From Pseudomonadota bacterium (lineage in GTDB: Bacteria > Desulfobacterota > Syntrophobacteria > Syntrophobacterales > Syntrophobacteraceae), in assembly GCA_023416335.1 (NCBI GenBank), contig JAEZHY010000196.1, positions 1 through 8,219 of the forward strand: a stretch of DNA of 8,219 nt, written 5' to 3'. Both the position numbers and the translations under genes were made by a program. Every line of letters begins with the position of its first letter. The first letter of the stretch is position 1. A model generated the notes under the pieces. It did no database searches. It saw nothing but the letters and a program-made list of their open reading frames with translations, and was not told the origin of the DNA. Shown piece after piece: positions 1-5,112 of this stretch.

Positions 1-214
1 GCGCCACCGCGTTGATCGGTATCGAAAAGAGGGGGTCGATACCGGCCATCACGTAAAGCCAGTAGGAAATGAACATACCGATCATGAGGAATTCTCCGTG
101 CGCAAAGTTGAGCACGTTCATAACCCCCCAGACCAGGGTGAGGCCGATGGCCAACAGTGAATAAACCAAACCGATAAGCAGGCCGTTGACCAGTTGCTGC
201 GCTAATTGATCCAT
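1..214 (-). CDS. livH: LivH-type branched-chain amino acid ABC transporter permease (N-terminal part, runs off the left edge)
   Basis: The visible 71 codons are the N-terminus of an inner-membrane permease of the LivH type, one of the two channel subunits of branched-chain amino acid (HAAT) ABC importers. It begins M-D-Q-L-A-Q-Q-L-V-N-G-L and continues into a first hydrophobic helix, then the family signature around residues 29-45 (WGVMNVLNFAHGEFLMIG), where N-F-A-H-G-E is the typical core, then a second helix. The start is supported by a GGAG (222-225 on the minus strand) seven bases upstream. It follows the binding-protein gene by 76 bp, so the two are probably cotranscribed. The rest of the gene, and probably LivM, LivG and LivF, lie beyond the window. 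These transporters handle substrates well beyond leucine, isoleucine and valine, so the cargo is not fixed by the name. Confidence 0.93.
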   Translation of the reverse strand, partial: MDQLAQQLVNGLLIGLVYSLLAIGLTLVWGVMNVLNFAHGEFLMIGMFISYWLYVMAGIDPLFSIPINAVA

Positions 215-232
215 GAGCGAACTCCGAGCCTT

Positions 233-265
233 GCGCAGCCGGAGGCGAGTCGCTTCCGACTGCGC
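233..265 (-). promoter_or_regulatory. Stem-loop between the binding-protein and permease genes
   Basis: An 11-bp inverted repeat (arms 233-243 and 255-265, 11-nt loop) fills the middle of the intercistronic gap. Ten pairs are Watson-Crick. The eleventh (239/259) is a G-U wobble only in RNA made from the minus strand; in plus-strand RNA it would be an A-C mismatch. This suits a hairpin in the leftward mRNA. The loop can add a small inner GCG/CGC stem. It ends seven bases before the permease ribosome-binding site and has no T-run after it, so it looks more like an mRNA-stability or differential-expression element than a full terminator. Such hairpins after binding-protein genes are known in other ABC operons. 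The role here is inferred. Confidence 0.5.
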
Positions 266-290
266 TCAGGATTGTGGGCCGGCAGCCCGG

Positions 291-1553
291 TTACTTGCGG
301 TCTTTCCATGCCGGGAAAGGCCATACGAGGTCACGGCTGGCGGCATCGAACGGCCATACCGTGTAATAGTTCTGATCCTGAATCTGAACCAGCATAGCCG
401 ATGCATGGACGTTCTGGTGCGACTTGGGATCGAACTGGACGCCCTTCCACGGATTGATGATCTGGTCACCGGGGATGTTCGTGGCTTCGAGAGCTTTTAC
501 AAGGGCTTCGGGATCGGTCGATTTGGCGCGGTTGATGGCATCGGCCAGCACGAAAGGAGCGGTAAAGCTGCGGGCTGTGTTCTCGCCCATCGGGATGTTG
601 TATTTTTTCTGATACAGATCGGCAACCTGCCCTACCATGGGCTTCTTTTTGGCAAGGTCGAGTGCGAAGGTCGAACGAACATAGAAGAAATTCCCGTCGG
701 CTTTGACCGTGGGCAGGTAGTCGGATTCGATGTAACCCGCCATGTTCAGGAAGCCCTTGGGCATTACATTCATTTCCTTGAAGGTCTTGGTGAAAAGGAT
801 TGCGTCGGTGATGTAGGCGGCATGCATAATGACGTCAGGCTTTGCGGACATGAGCTTGCCGACTTCGCTCGTCACATCGCTCGCGTTTGCCGGGTATGCA
901 ATGTCGGCCACGACATCGAAGCCAAATTCTTTCGCGTACTGCTGCTGCATTTTGGCGACATTGGCGCCGAACTCGGTGTTTTCATAAATCAGAGCTACGG
1001 ATTTGACTTTCTGGCCCTTCTGGGTCTCCAGGTCTTTCAGAAACTCGAACTGGTTGCGGGCCATCGTGCCATCGTGGGGCGAAACGCGGAAAAAGTATTT
1101 GAAATCGCGTTCGGTCAGAGTCGGCGAGGAAGAATCCGAGCAGACGAACGGAACTTTCAGCCGTTCGGATGCCTGGCTTGCGGTCTTGGTAACGGCGCTC
1201 TGATAGGCACCGATAAGGGCTACAACTTTTTCCTGGGTAATCAGGCGTTCGGCTTCGGCAAGACCGTTCTTGGGGTCGCCCTTGGTATCGGCGTATACGA
1301 TTTCGATTTTGGCCCCGCCGAGGTTGGGGATGCCCTCGTCCTTGGCCATAGGGAGATTCAGGTCGAATTTACCGTTGATGATTTCAACCGCCAGGTCGGC
1401 GCCGCGTTTGCAATCCATGCCTGTGGCCGCAAGGTTGCCGGTCAGGGGATAGAGCGCGCCGATCTTGATCACCTTCTGCTGTGCCAGGGCAGGAACGACA
1501 CCCAGCGCCAGAGCCATGGCAAAAACCGCCAGTACTGTTAGAACCTTTCGCAT
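291..1553 (-). CDS. Periplasmic substrate-binding protein of a branched-chain-type ABC transporter (LivJ/LivK family)
   Basis: This 420-residue precursor carries a clear Sec signal peptide: M-R-K, a hydrophobic stretch, and an A-x-A cleavage site at PALA|QQK near residue 24. The mature part is a type I periplasmic-binding fold (Peripla_BP_6): IKIGALYPLTG at its start, the typical ...GAYQSAVT... segment in the first lobe and ...VALIYENTEFG... in the second. It would capture a solute in the periplasm and deliver it to the LivH-type permease encoded next. The start chosen is the ATG at 1553, with GGAGG (1564-1568) ten bases upstream. A second in-frame ATG at 1559 has only four bases of spacing and would add M-T. 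A longer GTG-initiated reading from 1628 would put 25 residues before the signal peptide and is unlikely. The ligand cannot be read from the sequence: family members bind amino acids, amides, aromatic acids or other carboxylates. The neighbouring UxaA/LarA genes make a hydroxy acid or sugar acid worth considering. Confidence 0.92.
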   Translation of the reverse strand: MRKVLTVLAVFAMALALGVVPALAQQKVIKIGALYPLTGNLAATGMDCKRGADLAVEIINGKFDLNLPMAKDEGIPNLGGAKIEIVYADTKGDPKNGLAEAERLITQEKVVALIGAYQSAVTKTASQASERLKVPFVCSDSSSPTLTERDFKYFFRVSPHDGTMARNQFEFLKDLETQKGQKVKSVALIYENTEFGANVAKMQQQYAKEFGFDVVADIAYPANASDVTSEVGKLMSAKPDVIMHAAYITDAILFTKTFKEMNVMPKGFLNMAGYIESDYLPTVKADGNFFYVRSTFALDLAKKKPMVGQVADLYQKKYNIPMGENTARSFTAPFVLADAINRAKSTDPEALVKALEATNIPGDQIINPWKGVQFDPKSHQNVHASAMLVQIQDQNYYTVWPFDAASRDLVWPFPAWKDRK

Positions 1554-1695
1554 CGTCATCTTGCCTCCACGCTTTCCGGGGCCGCCGCGCATGCAGTACG
1601 CCCACTCTTGGATTGAAGGTTTTGACACCAGGCCGGTCGCCGAAACTCCTCCGGCTGCCGGTTACCAAATAAAGGATTTTGCAACAACGCTACCT

Positions 1696-1720
1696 AAAAA
1701 GTCTCACGAGAAGCGTGAGA
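1696..1720 (-). terminator. Putative intrinsic terminator reading leftward
   Basis: Read on the minus strand, a perfect 7-bp stem (TCTCACG / CGTGAGA) with a 5-nt loop is followed after one base by TTTTT. That is the layout of a Rho-independent terminator, though the stem is short and only moderately GC-rich. It lies about 190 nt after the UxaA-family stop codon and about 145 nt before the binding-protein start, so it could separate the two transcripts. The symmetric stem could instead be a regulator-binding site for the transporter operon. Confidence 0.45.
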
Positions 1721-1725
1721 AATAT

Positions 1726-1742
1726 TTGGAAACTAATTCCAA
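1726..1742. repeat. Short inverted repeat TTGGAA-N5-TTCCAA
   Basis: A perfect 6-bp dyad with a 5-bp spacer in AT-rich DNA, six bases to the right of the terminator-like hairpin. Its position upstream of the transporter operon would suit a small operator, but arms this short can arise by chance. Confidence 0.3.
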
Positions 1743-1913
1743 TTAAGTCCCTCTATTTCGCTAAAGCCGAGGCGAGGATTTCGCGCCTTCGCGTGAAAAG
1801 TTAAAAGTGTCCGGGCAAAAAGTTGTTATCATCAGATGTTTCCCGCGGGGCGGACCTGACCTTGCGACAGCGCTTTCGACCGTAAGAGCGATTCCTCCAT
1901 CTCCGCGCCGTCT

Positions 1914-3458
1914 CTAAACCACAACCCCGATGTACCAGGGATGGAACTCCCACTGGCCCTGGCACGCCAGTTCGCTCGCAGTCTTCTTCCCGGAGGCGGT
2001 TTCAAGGATGAGATCGAAAATCCGCGCTCCCATTTCTTCGATGCTCAGGCCTGCGTCCAGGACCTGTCCGCAGTCTACATCCATATCATCCCGCATCCGG
2101 CCGTACAAAGAACTGTTGGACGCCAGCTTCATGGTCGGAGCGGGAATGGAACCGAGTACAGTCCCGCGCCCCGTGGTGAAGGCAATTATATGCACCCCGC
2201 CGGCGATCAGGCCTGTAACAGAAACGGGGTCGAAGCCGGGCGTATCCATAAAGACGAGGCCGGGCCCCTGCACGGGTTCGGCAAAACCGACCACGTCCAC
2301 AAGGTTCGTGTTTCCGCCCTTCGTTGCGGCCCCGAGAGATTTTTCCAGGATTGTAGTGATACCGCCCGCCTTGTTGCCGGGAGTCGGGTTGTTGTTCAGC
2401 CGGCTGCCGTTTCGAGCGGTATAGTCTTCCCACCAGCGAATCCGGGCTACGAGTTTCTCCCCTGTTTCGCGGCTGACCGCCCGCCTGGTGAGCAGATGCT
2501 CGGCGCCGTATATCTCGGGTGTTTCGCTCAGGACGGCCGTGCCGCCGTTACGAACGAGGAGGTCGGCGGCTGCCCCGAGAGCCGGATTGGCTGTTATTCC
2601 GGAATAGGCATCCGAACCTCCGCACTCCAGCCCGAGCTTGAGCCGGCTTGCGGGGAAAGGGCTGCGCCGGGCCTGATCGGCCTTTTCCAGAAGTTCCCTC
2701 ACCACGGCGGCACCTTTCTCAACCGTGGCGTTCGTGCCGCCTTCGTCCTGGATGACCATAATCCGGGTCCGCTCGTCCGGGGTCAGATCGGTCGCAGCCA
2801 GAAGGGATTCCACGAGGTTCTGCTCGCAGCCCAACCCGAGTATCAGCACGCCGGCGAAATTCGGATGCCGGGCATAGCCTTTCAGGGACCTTTGAAGATA
2901 GGTAACTGCTTCTCCGCCTGGAGTCATGCAACAGCCGCTGTTTGCCCCCAAAGGGACGACCCCGTCCACATAGGGATAGCGGGCCATAACCTCAGGACCG
3001 AACCGCTTTGCAATGAGGTGCGCCGTTCCCAGAGAACACGTAACCGTGGCGAGAATACCGATATAGTTTCGAATGCCTACCGAGCCGTCGTGCCTCGGAA
3101 ATCCTTCGAACGTGCGACATTCGTTCTTGTCGAAAAACCGGGTCGGCCGGGCATCCAGGCCGTAAGCATAATCGCGGTTGAAATCGTGCAGGGTTACATT
3201 GTGCGTATGAACATGACAGCCGGGCTCTATATCGGATGAGGCGAAACCTATGATCTGGCCGTATTTTATAATGGCGGCCCCTGCCGGAATGGGGCGTACA
3301 GCGAATTTATGCCCGGCAGGGATGTCGTCGCGCAGGACCGTCCCTTCTTCTTCAAGCCGCATCCCGCAGCCCAGCGGTCTCAAAGCCACCACCACGCTGT
3401 CGTCCGGATGCAGCCGGATACATGGTCGATCCGTGTTCGCCACGACGTTAGCTTTCAA
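1914..3458 (-). CDS. UxaA-family dehydratase (altronate/galactarate dehydratase-like)
   Basis: A 514-residue protein covering the whole UxaA/GarD architecture, close to the usual ~495-525 aa. These enzymes remove water from sugar acids such as D-altronate or galactarate to give 2-keto-3-deoxy acids, using a divalent metal (iron or manganese for UxaA). The N-terminal SAF-type domain (about residues 12-95) has IRLHPDD, GHKFAVRPIPAG and the metal-site-like HVHTHN (82-87). The catalytic part follows: RHDGSVGIRN (122-131), HPN...GLGCE (198-212), QDEGGTN (237-243), ECGGSDAYSGITANPALG (278-295), then NNNPTPGNKAGG and the KGGNTN segment. At 171-177 it reads GANSGCC where many relatives have a His-containing THGxGCG-like motif (from memory), so the substrate may differ from altronate. 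The start is a TTG (3456-3458) directly preceded in frame by TGA, so the gene cannot extend upstream; the ribosome-binding site is weak (GAAAGA-like). It is transcribed away from the dehydrogenase/LarA operon across a shared control region. The same superfamily includes (R)-sulfolactate sulfo-lyase (SuyA plus SuyB, separate subunits), an alternative that cannot be excluded. Confidence 0.9.
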   Translation of the reverse strand: MKANVVANTDRPCIRLHPDDSVVVALRPLGCGMRLEEEGTVLRDDIPAGHKFAVRPIPAGAAIIKYGQIIGFASSDIEPGCHVHTHNVTLHDFNRDYAYGLDARPTRFFDKNECRTFEGFPRHDGSVGIRNYIGILATVTCSLGTAHLIAKRFGPEVMARYPYVDGVVPLGANSGCCMTPGGEAVTYLQRSLKGYARHPNFAGVLILGLGCEQNLVESLLAATDLTPDERTRIMVIQDEGGTNATVEKGAAVVRELLEKADQARRSPFPASRLKLGLECGGSDAYSGITANPALGAAADLLVRNGGTAVLSETPEIYGAEHLLTRRAVSRETGEKLVARIRWWEDYTARNGSRLNNNPTPGNKAGGITTILEKSLGAATKGGNTNLVDVVGFAEPVQGPGLVFMDTPGFDPVSVTGLIAGGVHIIAFTTGRGTVLGSIPAPTMKLASNSSLYGRMRDDMDVDCGQVLDAGLSIEEMGARIFDLILETASGKKTASELACQGQWEFHPWYIGVVV

Positions 3459-3502
3459 TCAGTATCTTTCACAATAGAGAGACTCGCGCCCAAGAAGTTG
3501 CC

Positions 3503-3519
3503 GGGCAGACGGTCTGCCC
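3503..3519. promoter_or_regulatory. Near-palindrome upstream of the UxaA-family gene (candidate operator)
   Basis: GGGCAGAC-G-GTCTGCCC: perfect 8-bp arms around a single central base. It begins 45 bp upstream of the TTG start, so it lies in the promoter or 5' leader of the leftward gene. The tight symmetry suits a dimeric repressor or activator of the GntR/LacI type, or a compact RNA hairpin. The binding protein is unknown. Confidence 0.45.
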
Positions 3520-3563
3520 CCGGACACTATCTTCCAGGCGCACATTCCTGATGAGGTTCGCAC

Positions 3564-3597
3564 GCGCTGCAAACGACCTGCTTCCTCCTTGCAGCGC
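3564..3597. promoter_or_regulatory. Perfect 9-bp inverted repeat upstream of the UxaA-family gene
   Basis: GCGCTGCAA and TTGCAGCGC are exact reverse complements separated by 16 bp. The centre-to-centre distance is 25 bp, a little over two DNA turns, so two regulator half-sites could lie on nearly the same face of the helix. It sits 106-139 bp upstream of the leftward start. A role as operator is inferred from position and symmetry only. Confidence 0.4.
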
Positions 3598-3892
3598 AAC
3601 TTTCTACCCGGAGCCTTCACATGCTCCCAAATCGCGGTATCGGCCAAATGAGGCCTTCGAACACAACGCATGCCCACATACAAAGCGGGCAGCAGTCGAT
3701 TTACACAGGCAGGCACTTGCTATGTATATAAAGCCCGTCGGCCGCACCGACCGTCCGAAGCTCTAAATTCCGTGTTGGATATACGTCTTGTCGAGGTCCA
3801 GAAATTCATTATCAGTGGCTTTTCGGTACCACATTTCAGCATCTCTGTCAATGACGGAGCAGCCTCTAATGATATGATGAAATGATCTTTCC

Positions 3893-3922
3893 TTTACAGT
3901 CTCGGTGAAGTGTGACAATAAT
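3893..3922 (+). promoter_or_regulatory. Candidate sigma-70-type promoter for the dehydrogenase/larA operon
   Basis: TTTACA (3893-3898) and AATAAT (3917-3922), each five of six to consensus, are separated by 18 bp. Transcription would start near 3929 and give a leader of about 170 nt carrying the dyads at 3966-4001 and 4012-4027. This is the best pair I found upstream of 4100, but AT-rich intergenic DNA yields such matches by chance. Confidence 0.35.
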
Positions 3923-3965
3923 AATTAGTACTGAGTCATTGCGTGTTTTCAACAAACCGATACCA

Positions 3966-4001
3966 CCCGTGCGGCGGGGAAGATCCCGATTCCCGCACGG
4001 G
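3966..4001 (+). promoter_or_regulatory. Composite stem-loop in the leader of the dehydrogenase/larA operon
   Basis: CCCGTGCGG and CCGCACGGG form a perfect 9-bp, GC-rich stem. Inside the 18-nt loop a further CGGG/CCCG pair (3975-3978 with 3985-3988) extends the fold, leaving a one-sided bulge. It is about 100 bp upstream of the dehydrogenase start and downstream of the candidate promoter, so it could act as an RNA attenuation structure or as an operator overlapping the transcribed leader. No T-run follows, so it is not a typical terminator. Confidence 0.45.
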
Positions 4002-4011
4002 AGATTTAGCC

Positions 4012-4027
4012 TATATATCCATATATA
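4012..4027. repeat. AT-only palindrome TATATAT-CC-ATATATA
   Basis: Perfect 7-bp alternating TA arms around CC, ten bases after the GC-rich stem-loop. It may help DNA melting, supply a -10-like element (TATTAT at 4026-4031 has no good -35), or be simple sequence. Function unknown. Confidence 0.35.
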
Positions 4028-4099
4028 TTATGAGTATGCGAGCGATGGACGACTGCTGAGGTCGGCATTCCAATCCGTTCATTCCAAGGAGGAGATTCC

Positions 4100-5032
4100 A
4101 TGTCAGGCATTAAGGGTATTCCCGGTGTTACTCCGAAAACGCGCATCGCATGGATCGGGACAGGGGTGATGGGCTTTTCCATGTGCGGCCACATCATGGC
4201 GAAGGGGTACGGCACAACGGTATATAACCGCACGAAAGAGAAGGCACTCCCGCTGGTCGAAAAAGGCGCGACCTGGGCCGACTCTCCTCGCGAGGCTGCC
4301 GAAAATGCCGACGTGGTCCTCACCATGGTAGGATTCCCCAACGACGTACGGGAAGTCTATTTCGGGAAGGACGGCATTCTGGAAGCGGCACGGCCGGGTT
4401 TGATCCTCGTTGACATGACCACCACGGACCCTGCTCTTTCAGTGGAAATCTATCACGCCGCAAAGGAGCGCGGCGTTTATGCCATCGACGCCCCGGTCTC
4501 GGGCGGCGATCTGGGTGCCCGCAATGCAACGCTTTCGATCATGATCGGAGGAGATCTGGAAGTGGTCGATGCCGTTCGTCCCATTCTGGAAGCGATGGGG
4601 AAGAACATCGTATACCAGGGCCCCGAGGGTGCCGGGCAGCATACGAAAATGTGCAATCAGATCGTTATCGCGGGAACCATGGTTGGGGTTTGCGAAAGCC
4701 TCGTCTACGGCTTCAAGGCCGGACTGGACCTTCCGACGATGCTGAGTTCGATTCAGGGCGGCGCCGCCGGGTGCTGGTCCCTGACAAATCTCGCCCCCCG
4801 TGTTCTCAAAAGGGATTTTTCTCCCGGATTTTTCGTCGATCACTTCATCAAAGACATGGGTATCGCGCTGAAGGAAGCTTCACGCATGGGACTCAGCCTT
4901 CCCGGCCTGGCGCTGGTGCATCAGCTTTATCTTGCAGTCAAGGCACAGGGGCATGGCAAGAACGGTACCCAGGCACTCACCCTTGCACTAGAACAGATGT
5001 CGCAGACGGTAATTGAGGTGAAAAGCCGGTAG
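4100..5032 (+). CDS. NAD(P)-dependent beta-hydroxyacid dehydrogenase (3-hydroxyisobutyrate / tartronate semialdehyde reductase family)
   Basis: A 310-residue cytosolic oxidoreductase that interconverts a beta-hydroxy acid and its semialdehyde or keto acid. Family landmarks appear in order: the Rossmann motif GTGVMG (20-25), YNRT (42-45), the substrate-site signature [15 protein letters not shown] (131-145), the catalytic lysine K183 in HTKMCNQ, and [11 protein letters not shown] (244-254) in the all-helical C-terminal domain. The N-R-T at the end of the second strand, in place of an acidic residue, is usually linked to NADP(H) preference. The ATG has an excellent ribosome-binding site (AAGGAGGAG, 4086-4094). 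The N-terminal tail before the Rossmann strand is about 13 residues longer than in GarR-type enzymes. It is the first gene of a two-gene operon with the LarA-family gene, 80 bp downstream. Family substrates include tartronate semialdehyde, succinate semialdehyde, 3-hydroxyisobutyrate, L-threonate and sulfolactaldehyde. The exact one is not evident. Confidence 0.92.
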   Translation: MSGIKGIPGVTPKTRIAWIGTGVMGFSMCGHIMAKGYGTTVYNRTKEKALPLVEKGATWADSPREAAENADVVLTMVGFPNDVREVYFGKDGILEAARPGLILVDMTTTDPALSVEIYHAAKERGVYAIDAPVSGGDLGARNATLSIMIGGDLEVVDAVRPILEAMGKNIVYQGPEGAGQHTKMCNQIVIAGTMVGVCESLVYGFKAGLDLPTMLSSIQGGAAGCWSLTNLAPRVLKRDFSPGFFVDHFIKDMGIALKEASRMGLSLPGLALVHQLYLAVKAQGHGKNGTQALTLALEQMSQTVIEVKSR

Positions 5033-5112
5033 GACTGTTATTACCGCCGTCCCGCGGCATTCGGCCGTTTTCGGTATGCCCTTCCCTGTTCACCAGTTCG
5101 TGGAGTTTGAGC

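Larger units (their letters stand above)
1554..1913. other. Intergenic region between the dehydratase and the binding-protein gene
   Basis: About 360 bp with no credible gene. On the leftward strand it holds the ribosome-binding site of the binding-protein gene, a terminator-like hairpin (1696-1720) and a short dyad (1726-1742, TTGGAA-N5-TTCCAA). I found no convincing -35/-10 pair for the transporter gene, although a promoter is expected between the hairpin and 1570 if the hairpin terminates transcription. The stretch 1745-1913 shows only weak, GC-rich partial dyads. Confidence 0.6.
3459..4099. other. Divergent control region between the dehydratase and the dehydrogenase/larA operon
   Basis: A 641-bp non-coding stretch between leftward and rightward genes. 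The reading frames in it are short and resemble no protein family I know. It contains four notable inverted repeats (3503-3519, 3564-3597, 3966-4001, 4012-4027), a plausible rightward promoter (3893-3922) and, on the minus strand, a perfect TTGACA (3846-3851) without a good -10 at the right distance. The length and number of dyads suggest regulated divergent expression. No regulator gene lies in the window. Confidence 0.6.

Noticed and set aside
213..1541. Long plus-strand reading frame (442 codons) opposite the substrate-binding protein
   Set aside because: It is the antisense shadow of a clear secreted binding-protein gene. Its translation shows no family motifs, and long open frames opposite GC-rich genes are expected.
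1941..3239. Long plus-strand reading frame (432 codons) opposite the UxaA-family gene
   Set aside because: The minus strand carries the full conserved dehydratase. The plus translation has no recognisable domain or ribosome-binding site.
3459..3716. Possible small gene (85 codons, minus strand) in the divergent control region
   Set aside because: It overlaps both operator-like dyads, has a low-complexity Arg/Cys-rich translation and no clear ribosome-binding site.
3740..3800. tRNA-like or small RNA gene in the control region
   Set aside because: Short GTCGG/CCGAC pairing is present, but there is no cloverleaf, T-loop GTTCRA motif or acceptor stem.
3846..3851. Perfect TTGACA on the minus strand as a -35 box for the dehydratase gene
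   Set aside because: At 16-18 bp spacing the -10 candidates (TACCGA and neighbours) match poorly, and the leader would be nearly 370 nt.
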